A stretch of DNA of 64,000 bases from Rhizobium sp. SL86 (GCF_026672545.1 NZ_JAPPRJ010000002.1:1129001-1193000); one strand, 5' to 3'; counted from the first letter of the stretch, positions 17,549 through 27,094 are shown. Numbers and translations are program-made. Notes: a model not told the origin generated them from the sequence alone.

Positions 17549-18658
17549 ATGGCCAGCATCTCGCTGAAAAAACTGAACAAGACCTTCGGCGCGCTGACCG
17601 TGGTGCACGATATCGACCTGGAGATCGCCGACAAGGAATTCATCATCCTGGTTGGGCCCTCCGGCTGCGGCAAATCCACGACGCTGCGCATGATCGCCGG
17701 CCTGGAAGAGATCTCCGGCGGCGAACTGATCATCGGTAACGACCTGATGAACGACGTGCCGTCCAAGGACCGCGACATTGCCATGGTCTTCCAGAACTAT
17801 GCGCTCTATCCACATATGACGGTCTACAAGAACATGGCCTTCGGCCTGCAACTGCGCAAAGCCTCGCGCGAGATCATCGACGCCAAGGTGCAGGAAGCAG
17901 CCAAGATCCTCGACATCACGCATCTTTTGAACCGCAAGCCGAAGGCCTTGTCCGGCGGGCAACGCCAGCGCGTGGCGCTCGGCCGCGCCATGGTCCGCAA
18001 TCCGGCCGTCTTCCTGCTCGACGAACCGCTCTCCAACCTGGATGCCAAGCTGCGCGGCACGATGCGCGCGGAAATCACCAAGCTGCACAAGCGCCTCGAC
18101 GCCACCTTCATCTACGTAACACACGACCAGGTGGAGGCCATGACCATGGCCGACCGTATCGTCGTGATGAAGGACGGCCATATCCAGCAGGTGGATACGC
18201 CGCAGAACCTCTATGACCGGCCGGTCAATATGTTCGTCGCCGGTTTCATCGGTGCGCCGCAGATGAACCTTTTGCCGGCGACGATCCGCCGTGAGGACGG
18301 CCGCTTCCTCGCCGTTGTCGACGGCCAGGTTCTGCCACTGCCGCAGAGCTTCGACCAGAGCCGGATTGTGCCTTACGAGGGGCGTCCCGTCATGCTCGGC
18401 ATCCGCCCGGAAAACTTCCATGAACTGACACCCGGCGACATCGACCCAGCCAATACCGGCGCCTTCAACGCTGTAGTGGAACTCGCCGAACCGATGGGCT
18501 CGGAAATCCACCTCAACCTGATTGCCGGCGAACGCTCGCTCATCGCCCGCGTCTCGCCGCGCTTCAGACCGCGGATCGGCGACGCAGTGACGCTGACCGC
18601 CGACATGACCAATGCGCAACTGTTCGACCCGACGACAGAACGGTCGATCCTCTATTAA
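17549..18658 (+). CDS. CUT1 ABC transporter ATP-binding protein (UgpC/MsmK type)
   Basis: A 369-aa ATPase: Walker A GPSGCGKST, signature LSGGQRQRVALGRAMVR, Walker B VFLLDEPLSNLDAKLR, H-loop YVTHDQVEAMTMADR, then a C-terminal TOBE/MalK-like regulatory domain. It powers the two permeases upstream. The ATG at 17549 is used; a TTG 15 nt upstream is in frame but ill-placed for the GTGAGGAC ribosome-binding site. Confidence 0.92.
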   Translation: MASISLKKLNKTFGALTVVHDIDLEIADKEFIILVGPSGCGKSTTLRMIAGLEEISGGELIIGNDLMNDVPSKDRDIAMVFQNYALYPHMTVYKNMAFGLQLRKASREIIDAKVQEAAKILDITHLLNRKPKALSGGQRQRVALGRAMVRNPAVFLLDEPLSNLDAKLRGTMRAEITKLHKRLDATFIYVTHDQVEAMTMADRIVVMKDGHIQQVDTPQNLYDRPVNMFVAGFIGAPQMNLLPATIRREDGRFLAVVDGQVLPLPQSFDQSRIVPYEGRPVMLGIRPENFHELTPGDIDPANTGAFNAVVELAEPMGSEIHLNLIAGERSLIARVSPRFRPRIGDAVTLTADMTNAQLFDPTTERSILY

Positions 18659-18678
18659 CCGGCTTGCGGAGACGCGCC

Positions 18679-19386
18679 ATGCAGTGGCTGGAGGCATTCT
18701 GGACGAAGGAAGGAAAGGGCATCCCCAAGGATGCGCCGAAGAAGACCGGTCTTGCGCTGATCGCAGACATTCTCCGCCGCGAAGGGTGGGAACTGGTCAA
18801 GCTGAACCTTCTTTTTCTGCTGGCGAGCCTGCCTCTGGTGACGCTGCCGGCAGCTCTCTTCGGCATGGCACATGTCTGCCGGCTGATCGTCGCGGACCGT
18901 AATGTCTATCTGCTGCGGGATTTTCTGGAGGCGATGCGCGCCCATGCGTTGCGAGCAAGCCTCTGGGCGATCATCACCGCCGGTACCATCTCGGCCGGCG
19001 CCTATGCGATCATCACCTACGGTACCTATACACGGGATGCCCTGATCTACACCCTGCCGCTGACCGTCTGCCTGGTTGCCACCGTCTTCGTGGCCATTGC
19101 GAGCAGCTATTTCGTGATGGTGAGCGTCACGGGCCGCGGCTCCATCCGCACCGCGCTCCGGCAGGCAGCGCTCGCCGCGCTGATGCATCCTTTGCCTGCG
19201 CTGGCCTCGCTTGCCGTCGTCGCTTTGCTTTGGCTGGCGCATGTCCTCTTCTACCCCGTCTCCGTCTTCATGCCGGCGATGGTCAATTTTTCATTCGGAA
19301 TGTTCGCCGTGGCGTTCGGCGCACAGGGGGCGGTGGTGCAGGTTCTCGCGCCGTCCGGGGAGGCTTTGCAGGACCGGGAAATTTGA
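18679..19386 (+). CDS. DUF624 (YesL-like) membrane protein
   Basis: A 235-aa integral membrane protein with about five helices and an N-terminal cytoplasmic segment. It resembles YesL/DUF624 proteins, which occur beside CUT1 sugar transporters; yesL lies in the Bacillus rhamnogalacturonan locus. The biochemical role is unknown; an accessory to transport or signalling is usual speculation. GGAG precedes the ATG at 18679. It lies between the ATPase and the binding-protein gene in the operon. Confidence 0.78.
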   Translation: MQWLEAFWTKEGKGIPKDAPKKTGLALIADILRREGWELVKLNLLFLLASLPLVTLPAALFGMAHVCRLIVADRNVYLLRDFLEAMRAHALRASLWAIITAGTISAGAYAIITYGTYTRDALIYTLPLTVCLVATVFVAIASSYFVMVSVTGRGSIRTALRQAALAALMHPLPALASLAVVALLWLAHVLFYPVSVFMPAMVNFSFGMFAVAFGAQGAVVQVLAPSGEALQDREI

Positions 19387-19445
19387 AAGGGCAGCGCGAC
19401 TTTTCGCGCATGCCATCAGAAACGTTCAAGGGAAGGAGAACGGAT

Positions 19446-20726
19446 ATGACACTGAACTACATGTCGAAGACCATTTTGGCCACAGCGGCCGGATTGACGA
19501 TCACCGCTTCGCTGGGAGGCGCGGCCTTTGCACAATCGTCCGAGCCGGTGACGCTGAAATGGGCGCTCTGGGACTGGGACAAGGTGGCCTATTACAAGCC
19601 GCTGATTGAGGCCTATCAGGCCAAACATCCGAATGTAAAGTTCGAGCATGTGGACCTCGGTTCGCAGGACTACACGCAGATGATCGCTACCCAGCTGACG
19701 GGCGGCTCGAAGGATATCGACATCGTCACCATCAAGGACGTGCCGGGTTATGCGACGCTGGTAAAGGCCGGCAACATCACCGAACTCAACGGTTTCATCA
19801 AGGACGAGAAGATCGACGCGTCGGCCTATGGCGGCCTCATCGAGGCGATGACCATCGACAACAAGGTCTATGCGCTGCCGTTCCGTTCGGATTTCTGGGT
19901 CGTCTATTACAACAAGGATATTTTCGACAAGGCCGGCGTGCCCTACCCGACCAATGACATGACCTGGAAACAGTTCGATGCCATTGCCGAAAAGCTGAAG
20001 GGCGGTTTCGGCTCGAACAAGATCTATGGCGCCCTGCTGCACACCTGGCGCTCCACCGTTCAGCTTCCCGGCATTCAGGATGGCAAACAGACGCTGGTCG
20101 ATGGCCAGTATGATTTCCTGAAACCGTGGTACGAGCGCGCACTGGCGCTGCAGAAGAGCGGGGCAATTCCCTCCTATGCTTCGCTGAAAACCTCCAACAC
20201 GCATTATTCGGCGCTGTTCTTCAACGGCACGATCGGCATGCTGCCGATGGGCACCTGGTTCATCGGCACCCAGATCGCCAAGGTGAAGAGCGGTGAATCG
20301 AAGAGCGCCAACTGGGGCATCGTCAGCTTCCCGCATCCTGAGGGCGTTGCAGCCGGCACGACGGCGGCACAGCTCGCCGGTCTTTCGGTCAACGCTAATT
20401 CCGGCCACAAACAGGCAGCGCTCGACTTCATCAAGTTCGCCGCCGGTCCGGAAGGCGCCAAGATCATTGCCGCGACCGGAACCATCCCGGCCATCCGTTC
20501 CGACGATGTGGCCGCCAAGATCGCGGCGCTGCCCGGGTTCCCGCAGGATGAGGCAAGCCGGAAGGCGCTGAAGGCCGGCAAGTCCTACCTCGAAATGGCC
20601 GTGAACCCGAACGCAGCCAAGATCGAAGTGGTTCTGAACCGCGCCCATGATGCGATCATGACGGACAATGTCCCGATCGAGCAGGGTTTGAAGGACATGA
20701 ACGACGGCGTGAAAGCCATCCGCTGA
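19446..20726 (+). CDS. Extracellular solute-binding protein family 1 (CUT1)
   Basis: A 426-aa periplasmic receptor with signal peptide ending SLGGAAFAQ. Mature sequence shows the family pattern LKWALWDWDK, KDIDIVTIKDVPGYATLVKAG, YALPFRSDFWVVYYNKDIFD and MLPMGTWFIG. It delivers the oligosaccharide to the permeases encoded upstream. AAGGAGAACGGAT precedes the ATG at 19446; the frame is open further upstream but those residues precede the obvious signal peptide. A strong hairpin follows the stop. Confidence 0.92.
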   Translation: MTLNYMSKTILATAAGLTITASLGGAAFAQSSEPVTLKWALWDWDKVAYYKPLIEAYQAKHPNVKFEHVDLGSQDYTQMIATQLTGGSKDIDIVTIKDVPGYATLVKAGNITELNGFIKDEKIDASAYGGLIEAMTIDNKVYALPFRSDFWVVYYNKDIFDKAGVPYPTNDMTWKQFDAIAEKLKGGFGSNKIYGALLHTWRSTVQLPGIQDGKQTLVDGQYDFLKPWYERALALQKSGAIPSYASLKTSNTHYSALFFNGTIGMLPMGTWFIGTQIAKVKSGESKSANWGIVSFPHPEGVAAGTTAAQLAGLSVNANSGHKQAALDFIKFAAGPEGAKIIAATGTIPAIRSDDVAAKIAALPGFPQDEASRKALKAGKSYLEMAVNPNAAKIEVVLNRAHDAIMTDNVPIEQGLKDMNDGVKAIR

Positions 20727-20739
20727 CATTAGCCTATCT

Positions 20740-20764
20740 GGCCGCGCGGTTTCTCCGCGCGGCC
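20740..20764 (+). terminator. Strong hairpin after the CUT1 binding-protein gene
   Basis: A perfect 10-bp GC-rich inverted repeat (20740-20749 and 20755-20764) with a TTTCT loop starts 14 nt after the stop codon. Only a weak U stretch (GGTCTCATTTC) follows, so it may act as an mRNA-stabilising end or partial terminator before the DUF2264 gene. Confidence 0.75.
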
Positions 20765-20797
20765 GGTCTCATTTCATGACATTCACGAGTTCCAGCC

Positions 20798-22639
20798 ATG
20801 TATGATCCCGCCCGCGCCAACCCGCTGAACGGTAACCCCCTGTTGACAAGGTCCGATCTGCAGAAGGCGCTGCTCGATCTGTTCCAGCCGCTGCTGCCCT
20901 ATTTTTCCGAAGGCGGTGCGCGCGTGCGGCTGAGTGCTGCCGGTGCCATCTTCGACCATGCGGCGTCCGATCTCGAAGGGTTTGCCCGGCCGCTCTGGGG
21001 CATCGTTCCCTTTGCTGCCGGCGGCGGCGATTTTCCACACTGGGATCTCTACCGCAGGGGTCTCGCCAACGGGACCGATCCTGACCATCCGGAATACTGG
21101 GGCGATGTGACGGACCGCAACCAGCGCCTCGTGGAACTCGCCGCGATCGGTTTCGCGCTCGCGATGGTGCCCGAACATTTGTGGGATCCGCTGGATGCCG
21201 GGGCCAAGGAGCGCGTGGCGCGCTACCTGCTGGCAGCCCGGGAGCGGGACTACGTCGACAACAACTGGAAATTCTTCCGCGTGCTGGTCGATCTCGGCCT
21301 GGAGCGGATCGGCATCGCGTTCGACCGGGCGAAGACAGTTGCCTATCTCGACGAGTTGGAAGCTTTCGATATCGGCGACGGCTGGTATCGCGATGGACCG
21401 GTCAAGCGGGTCGATCACTACATTCCCTTCGCCATGCATTTTTATGGCCTCATCTATGCGGTTCTCGCCAAGGGCGATGAGGCGCGTTGCGAGCGCATCC
21501 GTGACAGAGCGAAACGCTTTGCCCCCGATATCCGCCACTGGTACGGGCCGGATGGGGCCTCGCTCGCCTTCGGCCGCAGCCAGACCTACCGGTTTGCCGC
21601 CGGCGGCTTCTGGGCAGCCCTTGCCTTTGCCGATCTCGACGCGCTGTCCTGGAGCGAGATCAAGGGCTATTACCTGCGCCATATTCGCTACTGGTCGCAA
21701 CTTCCGATCGCCGATCGCGACGGCGTGCTTTCGGTCGGTTACGGTTATCCCAATCTGCTGATGAGCGAGAGCTACAATTCCGCCGGTTCGCCCTACTGGG
21801 CGCTGAAGTTCTTCCTGGCGCTGGCTCTGCCGGAGGATCACCCCTTCTGGCAGGCAGAGGAAATGCCTGCGCCCACCTTTGCGGAGGCCGTCTCGCTCGA
21901 AAAGCCCGGCATGGTGGCCATGCACACGTCCGGCAATATCGTCGTGCTGGCCTCCGGCCAGGAGCACGACAAGATGCGCGGTTCGCACGAAAAATACTCG
22001 AAATTCGCTTATTCGACCCGTTACGGTTTCAACATCGAAGCCAATGACCGGCATTTCGAGGCGGCAAGCTTCGACAACATGCTCGGCCTCTCTGACGACG
22101 GCGTGCATTTTCGCATGCGGGAGACGCTGGAGGAGGCGCTGATTGCCGATGACAGCCTCTATTCCCGTTGGAAGCCCTGGGCCGACGTGACGGTCGAAAC
22201 CTGGCTGATCCCGGCCAATCCCTGGCATCTGCGTGTGCATCGCATCTCGACGCCCCGCCCGCTCCAGACCATGGAGGGTGGCTTCGCCATCGCGCGTGCG
22301 GATTTCAACAAGGACCGCGCCGAGGTGGCGCCGGACCGTGCCATCTGGTTTGGCCAGTCCGACACGAGCGCGATCGTGGATCTATCGGCTCAGCCGATCC
22401 GAAAGGGCCATGCGCAACTCGCGATCGCCAACACCAATCTCGTGCATGCGAAGACACTGGTTCCGCAACTGCGCGGCACAATCCCGATTGGTGTGACAAC
22501 CCTCACCTCCGCCATCTGCGCCTTGCAGATGGAAGCGGGGGTGGCCTTTCTCGATACTGTTCCCACAGCGCCGGATCTCGCCGCGCTCGAAACCCTCTTC
22601 CGGCAGTCGGGGCGACGTGTTGCTGCCTTCGATCTTTAG
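20798..22639 (+). CDS. DUF2264 domain protein (alpha/alpha-barrel putative glycan-active enzyme)
   Basis: A 613-aa protein with no signal peptide. The N-terminal about 360 residues match DUF2264: SDLEGFARPLWGIVPFA, YVDNNWKFFRVLVDLGL, VDHYIPFAMHFYGLIYA and FGRSQTYRFAAGGFWAALA. Members co-occur with GH88/GH105 enzymes and are suspected lyases or hydrolases on uronic-acid or rhamnose-containing oligomers, but no reaction is established to my knowledge. The C-terminal 250 residues form a beta-rich domain. Placed between the transporter and the acyltransferase fusion. Confidence 0.82.
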   Translation: MYDPARANPLNGNPLLTRSDLQKALLDLFQPLLPYFSEGGARVRLSAAGAIFDHAASDLEGFARPLWGIVPFAAGGGDFPHWDLYRRGLANGTDPDHPEYWGDVTDRNQRLVELAAIGFALAMVPEHLWDPLDAGAKERVARYLLAARERDYVDNNWKFFRVLVDLGLERIGIAFDRAKTVAYLDELEAFDIGDGWYRDGPVKRVDHYIPFAMHFYGLIYAVLAKGDEARCERIRDRAKRFAPDIRHWYGPDGASLAFGRSQTYRFAAGGFWAALAFADLDALSWSEIKGYYLRHIRYWSQLPIADRDGVLSVGYGYPNLLMSESYNSAGSPYWALKFFLALALPEDHPFWQAEEMPAPTFAEAVSLEKPGMVAMHTSGNIVVLASGQEHDKMRGSHEKYSKFAYSTRYGFNIEANDRHFEAASFDNMLGLSDDGVHFRMRETLEEALIADDSLYSRWKPWADVTVETWLIPANPWHLRVHRISTPRPLQTMEGGFAIARADFNKDRAEVAPDRAIWFGQSDTSAIVDLSAQPIRKGHAQLAIANTNLVHAKTLVPQLRGTIPIGVTTLTSAICALQMEAGVAFLDTVPTAPDLAALETLFRQSGRRVAAFDL

Positions 22640-22646
22640 GTGATCC

Positions 22647-24296
22647 ATGCAGGATACAGACGACGGGGCCGCCATTGCCGAGCTTTTTCGCAGGCGGCTG
22701 AACATCCTCACCTGGGAACGAACGGCGGCAGATATCGAGGATCCCGCACATCAGGCGCGTCTACGGCGTTTGGAGACCTATGCCGGTGCAAGCTTCGGCC
22801 CGGACGTTTTTATTGCCGAAGAGGCCGAAATCCATACGAGCCGGCTGTCCGTCGGCCGCTCGTCCTGGATCGCCGGCCATTCCATCCTGCGGGGTGAAAT
22901 CGAGCTTGGGGAGAACGTCTCGGTCAATCCCTACACCTGCATCTCGGGCCGGGTGCAGACGGGCAATGGCGTTCGCATCGCCTCGCATGTCAGCATTGTC
23001 GGCTTCAATCACGGCTTCGACGTCCTCGATACGCCGATCTTCCGCCAGCCTTTGACCTCCAAAGGCATCACCATCGAGGACGATGTCTGGATCGGCGCGA
23101 ATGCTGTGGTGCTGGATGGTGTCCGGATTGGTCGCGGCGCGATCATTGCGGCGGGTGCCGTCGTCTCACAGGATATTCCCGCCTATGCCATTGCTGGCGG
23201 GGTGCCGGCACGGGTGTTGAAGTCGCGTCTGCCGGCCGCCTCGTCGCAGCGCGCCCTGGCGGAAAAGGCACTGACGGACCTGGATGCCATGGCAAGGCAC
23301 GAGTGGCTGGATGTGATCGCCTCGTATCGATCGGGTGAAAGCTTCACCTCGCCCGACGCCAGCGGCCAACCCGTCACGACGCTCCGGCATCTCTGTGACG
23401 TGATCGAACTCTCCGCGGCATTCGGCGACCCCGATGCGGCGGGCGACAGGGAAAGACTGATCGCCAATCTCCAGTCCCTGCAGGATGAGGAAACCGGGCT
23501 CTTTCCCGAGCCCGGAACTGCTCCCCGATCGCCGTTGCGGGCCGATCCCACGGCGCTCTACAATCTGCTGGCCGTCACCTACGCGCTGGAATGCCTCGGC
23601 GCGGCACCGGTTCACCCCGTCCGGGCTGTCGAGGACCTCAACACCGGTGAACTTGTAACCTGGCTCGATGACCTGCCATGGCAAAGCCGTGCCTGGCACT
23701 GCGGCGCGACGGTCGATGCTATCGCGACCGGTCTCTACGTCAACCGCCGTTACTTCGCCGGCGGCGAAAACCGGCACGCCCTGTTCGGATGGCTGATCGC
23801 ACGCTGCGACAGCCAGAGCGGCCTCTGGGGAGGCGCGACCGACGCGGAGGGCCTGCTGCAGCCGGTCAACGGTTTTTATCGCCTGACACGGGGTTCGTTT
23901 GCCCAGTTCGGGCTGTCGTTGCCCCATCCGCAGCAGGTGATTGACTCGGTGATCCGGAATTACCGCGAACATGGCGGTTTTTCCGGCAACACACTCACCG
24001 CCTGCAATCTGCTGGACACCGTGCATCCCCTCCTGCTCTGCCGGAAACAAACCTCGCACCGACAACGGGAAGCGGAAGAGATCGCGCAGGAAATCATCCT
24101 GAAATTCAGTCCGCTGTGGCAGACGGGGCGCGGATTTCCTTTCGCGCTCGGACACGCCCCCGGTCTACAGGGCGCGGAAATGGGGCTCTCGCTCCTCTGG
24201 TTGGCAGCCCGGCTGACCGGGTTGGAGGGCGCGCTCTCCTTCCAACCGCAAGGCATCCACCGGTTTGAACCAGCGCTTCCGGCTCTATCGCTTTGA
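22647..24296 (+). CDS. Hexapeptide-repeat acyltransferase fused to an alpha/alpha-toroid domain
   Basis: A 549-aa two-part protein. Residues about 45-215 are a left-handed beta-helix O-acetyltransferase: repeated I/V-G-x units, [11 protein letters not shown] with the catalytic-type histidine, [18 protein letters not shown] and [11 protein letters not shown]. Residues about 250-545 are helical repeats with glycine-aromatic turns ([39 protein letters not shown]) like an (alpha/alpha)6 toroid of the prenyltransferase/glycosidase type. The gene starts 7 nt after the DUF2264 stop. The fusion may bind the oligosaccharide with the toroid and add or transfer acetyl. Function of the toroid half is not established. 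Confidence 0.72.
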   Translation: MQDTDDGAAIAELFRRRLNILTWERTAADIEDPAHQARLRRLETYAGASFGPDVFIAEEAEIHTSRLSVGRSSWIAGHSILRGEIELGENVSVNPYTCISGRVQTGNGVRIASHVSIVGFNHGFDVLDTPIFRQPLTSKGITIEDDVWIGANAVVLDGVRIGRGAIIAAGAVVSQDIPAYAIAGGVPARVLKSRLPAASSQRALAEKALTDLDAMARHEWLDVIASYRSGESFTSPDASGQPVTTLRHLCDVIELSAAFGDPDAAGDRERLIANLQSLQDEETGLFPEPGTAPRSPLRADPTALYNLLAVTYALECLGAAPVHPVRAVEDLNTGELVTWLDDLPWQSRAWHCGATVDAIATGLYVNRRYFAGGENRHALFGWLIARCDSQSGLWGGATDAEGLLQPVNGFYRLTRGSFAQFGLSLPHPQQVIDSVIRNYREHGGFSGNTLTACNLLDTVHPLLLCRKQTSHRQREAEEIAQEIILKFSPLWQTGRGFPFALGHAPGLQGAEMGLSLLWLAARLTGLEGALSFQPQGIHRFEPALPALSL

Positions 24297-24325
24297 TCCG
24301 GCGATCTTGCGAGTGGAACAGCCAG

Positions 24326-24342
24326 TCCGGCATTGAGCCGGA
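24326..24342 (+). terminator. Hairpin after the acyltransferase fusion gene
   Basis: TCCGGC and GCCGGA arms (24326-24331, 24337-24342) around an ATTGA loop, 30 nt after the stop codon, followed by GATAAAAC. Weak U stretch, so moderate confidence. The rest of the 230-nt gap to the phosphatase gene contains short open frames but nothing I can support as a gene. Confidence 0.4.
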
Positions 24343-24526
24343 GATAAAACCGCATTTCCGCGCTGGCATGTGGACGACGAGGTCGAAACCGATACCCGCA
24401 CACTCTTTGTCATTGACCACGCAGCAGATCCTGCGCATTCCGCTGAGGCATGTCGCAACAGCGTTCAAGCCGCGCGGCACCGCCATCATCGCCGCTTGAT
24501 CGAGCCTGCCGAAAAGGAACATGCAC

Positions 24527-25330
24527 ATGACTGCGAATGATACCGCGCTTGCTGCGCGCTTTGCACTTGCAAAAACCCTCGCCGCGGAAGCCGGGGCCAT
24601 GGCGCTCGACTATTTCAATCGCCGCGACACACTGGTGATCGAGACAAAGCGAGACCTGCAGGACGTGGTGTCGATCGCCGACCGCAATGTCGAGATCTTT
24701 CTCAAGGAGCGTGTTGCTGAACTTTATGCCTCGGACGGTTTTCTGGGGGAGGAGTTCGGCCATCAGGAAGGTTCTTCCGGCTTCACCTGGGTGGTGGACC
24801 CGATCGATGGCACCGCACCCTTTGTCAACGGAATGCCGACCTGGTGCGTTTCCGTCGCGATCGTCAGGGACGGCGAGCCTGTCGTTGGTGTCATCCATGT
24901 GCCCTGCTCGAACGAGTTGTTCGCCGCAGCCAAGGGGTTCGGAGCAACGTTAAACGACAGGACACTTCGGCTGGATCCCTCCCGCACCCTCAAGAACGCG
25001 ATGACGGGCATCGGCAGCAATTCCTATGTGACACCGGACCGGATCGGCAAGATCATTGCCAGCCTCATGAACAAGGGCGGCAATTTCATTCGCAACGGGT
25101 CGGGTGCCTTGATGCTCGCCTATGTCTCTGCCGGCCGCCTGGTAGGCTATTACGAGCCGTACATGCGCGCCTGGGATTGCATGGCGGGCTTCTGCCTCGT
25201 CACGGAAGCCGGCGGCGTGACCATGCCGTTTCCCGGCAGCGGCCCGGAATTTCTCGAGGGCCATCCTGTGCTGGCATCGAACGCCTCGTGTTACGAGGAA
25301 CTGCTCGATATCCACGTCCAGAACGCGTGA
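24527..25330 (+). CDS. Inositol monophosphatase-family phosphatase (HisN-like)
   Basis: A 267-aa Mg-dependent phosphomonoesterase. Metal-site motifs are GEEFGH (residues near 72-77), WVVDPIDGTAPF and RAWDCMAGF. Substrate specificity in this family (inositol phosphate, histidinol phosphate, sugar or nucleotide phosphates) cannot be read from sequence; placement at the end of a sugar locus favours a sugar phosphate. Two ATGs lie close together; the one at 24527 has AAGGA at 8 nt, the one at 24521 only 2 nt. Its 3' end faces the TRAP operon; the 105-nt gap shows no clear terminator. Confidence 0.82.
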   Translation: MTANDTALAARFALAKTLAAEAGAMALDYFNRRDTLVIETKRDLQDVVSIADRNVEIFLKERVAELYASDGFLGEEFGHQEGSSGFTWVVDPIDGTAPFVNGMPTWCVSVAIVRDGEPVVGVIHVPCSNELFAAAKGFGATLNDRTLRLDPSRTLKNAMTGIGSNSYVTPDRIGKIIASLMNKGGNFIRNGSGALMLAYVSAGRLVGYYEPYMRAWDCMAGFCLVTEAGGVTMPFPGSGPEFLEGHPVLASNASCYEELLDIHVQNA

Positions 25331-25435
25331 CCTGTGGGCAGAAACGAACAATCCTGCACGGCACGTCGATTGCAGCGCGCTTTCGGCTGAGCGTCAGTGA
25401 CTGAGGCCATCCGGCACAGATTGGGCGACCTGCAC

Positions 25436-26314
25436 CTAACTCGGGGCGACCAGCAGCAGTTCGGCGGTCACGCAGACGGGATTAAGCCCGCGTTTGAGGA
25501 GTCCCTGGCTGTGGCGCCCGGTCAGATCGACCATGGCGATATCGATGGCGGCCTCGTGTTGGCTGTTCTTCTGCAGGACCTTGCCGTCCTGGATGTAAAG
25601 TTCGCTCGCATGCGCCGTCAGTGTGGTGCCATCCTGATATTCCGCCCCAACGAGGCTGCCGATGCCGTGCACGCTCGCCTCGTGCAGGGAAAAGCTCCGG
25701 CAGATCTCCTCTGCCGCATGGCAGAGATCGGTATTGGGTCTGACGGTGGCCAGCATCGCGCGGGTGCCGCCGCCGTGCTGTGCCGCAGGTCGGGCCTCCG
25801 GATTAAACAGGGGGAAATTCGTCTCCGCATCCGGCCGGGTGACCAGAAGTGCACCGACGAGGGCGAGCGCTTCGACTGTCATCTCGTCGCGCAGTTCCGC
25901 CTCGAACGGCAGAAGGTGGCCCATGCCGATCCGGCCGTCCGCGTCCCGCCAGGTGCCATGGCAATGCAGGAAGGGCTTTCCGTCCCGCTCGCCGGCATGC
26001 AGGCCGGCATCCAGGATCACCGCATCATGCATGACATGGGTTTCGCTGTACCAGGCCGCATGACTGTCATCCGGTGCCGCGGCCGGCATGACATAATGCA
26101 GCCTGCGCATCGGCACATTTTTCAACCGCACATAACCGCCCTCAAAACCCTGGTCAGAGAAGGCGCGGGCGATCGCCCCATTGATGTCGCATCCGGAGGA
26201 CAGCGTGAGGCTGACCGGCTGGACGTGGCAGGCGACGGCCCGAATGCGTTCCGGCGTCACGGGGCCGGGATGAACGATGTGGCGCGGCAGAGGCTGGGAC
26301 ATGACCGACATCAT
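25436..26314 (-). CDS. Tandem PPC (DUF296) domain protein
   Basis: A 292-aa protein built of two PPC-like halves. The first (about 30-165) has the histidine-rich strand FLHCHGTW (H117, H119) and MGHLLPFEAE (H133); the second (about 183-290) repeats the fold pattern (RPNTDLCHAAEEICRSFSL, VHGIGSLVGAEY). PPC domains form trimers and in single-domain bacterial proteins bind metal at similar histidines; plant versions bear AT-hooks, absent here. It overlaps the SDR stop by ATGA and ends the TRAP operon, so an enzymatic or ligand-binding role in the pathway is more likely than DNA binding. Function unknown. Confidence 0.75.
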   Translation of the reverse strand: MMSVMSQPLPRHIVHPGPVTPERIRAVACHVQPVSLTLSSGCDINGAIARAFSDQGFEGGYVRLKNVPMRRLHYVMPAAAPDDSHAAWYSETHVMHDAVILDAGLHAGERDGKPFLHCHGTWRDADGRIGMGHLLPFEAELRDEMTVEALALVGALLVTRPDAETNFPLFNPEARPAAQHGGGTRAMLATVRPNTDLCHAAEEICRSFSLHEASVHGIGSLVGAEYQDGTTLTAHASELYIQDGKVLQKNSQHEAAIDIAMVDLTGRHSQGLLKRGLNPVCVTAELLLVAPS

Positions 26315-27063
26315 ACGGCAAGACCTGCGGTGACGAAGCCGCCATCGACGGCCAGGATCTGTCCGTTGACGTAACTGGCATCCTCGGAGATCAAAAAGGC
26401 GATCGCACGCGCCACTTCCTCCGACGTGCCGTAGCGCTCCATCGGCACCCGGTGGAACCACTGGTTCCGGACGTTTTCGGTGTGCACCACACGCGTCAGT
26501 GGCGTGTCGATCGGGCCAGGTGCGACGGCATTGACGCGAATGCCGGCATGGCCGAGTTCATTGGCCATCACCAGCGTCATCAGGTTGACCCCGCCCTTGG
26601 AGGCGCCATAGGCGGTTCGGCCGCGATTGCCGCAGAGGCCTGAGACCGATGAGATGTTGACGATCGCACCCTTTGCTCCCGTCTCCAGCCAGTGCCGGGC
26701 GGCGGCGCGGGCCACGGCAAAACTGCCGATCAGATTGATGTCGAGAATCCGCCGGAACTCGGCCACGCTGGTTTCGACCGCAAGCTTGTCGGCACCGGTG
26801 CCAGCGCTGTTGACGATGGCGGCGAGCCTCGGTTCCGCCTTGAGGATCTGGCTCATCGCCTGTTCGACCGAAGCCTCGTCGGAGACATCACAGACGAGAC
26901 CACAAGAGGAGGGAAGCGCAAGCGTGCGGCAGGCGTCCTCCAGCGCGTCGGCCTTCAGATCGAGAAGCCAGACATGCCAGCCGCGCTCTAGCAATACGTT
27001 TGCGGTAGCAAAACCGATGCCGGATGCGCCGCCGGTAATCGCCACGGCCCGTTTCGTGTCCAT
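26311..27063 (-). CDS. SDR-family oxidoreductase, FabG-like
   Basis: A 250-aa classical SDR: TGGASGIGFATA cofactor site, NSAGTGAD, catalytic ISSVSGLCG and YGASKGG, and the C-terminal YVNGQILAVDGGF. It probably interconverts a hydroxy- and keto-acyl or free acid intermediate in the TRAP-linked pathway. GGGAGAGACC precedes the ATG. Overlaps the PPC gene by 4 nt and follows the ligase gene after 31 nt. Confidence 0.87.
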   Translation of the reverse strand: MDTKRAVAITGGASGIGFATANVLLERGWHVWLLDLKADALEDACRTLALPSSCGLVCDVSDEASVEQAMSQILKAEPRLAAIVNSAGTGADKLAVETSVAEFRRILDINLIGSFAVARAAARHWLETGAKGAIVNISSVSGLCGNRGRTAYGASKGGVNLMTLVMANELGHAGIRVNAVAPGPIDTPLTRVVHTENVRNQWFHRVPMERYGTSEEVARAIAFLISEDASYVNGQILAVDGGFVTAGLAV

Positions 27064-27094
27064 CGTGGTCTCTCCCTTCGCCTCGCCGCGACCA

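Noticed and set aside
24293..24499. Possible 68-aa gene between the acyltransferase fusion and the phosphatase
   Set aside because: No ribosome-binding site, starts inside the preceding stop region over a hairpin, and has no recognisable features.
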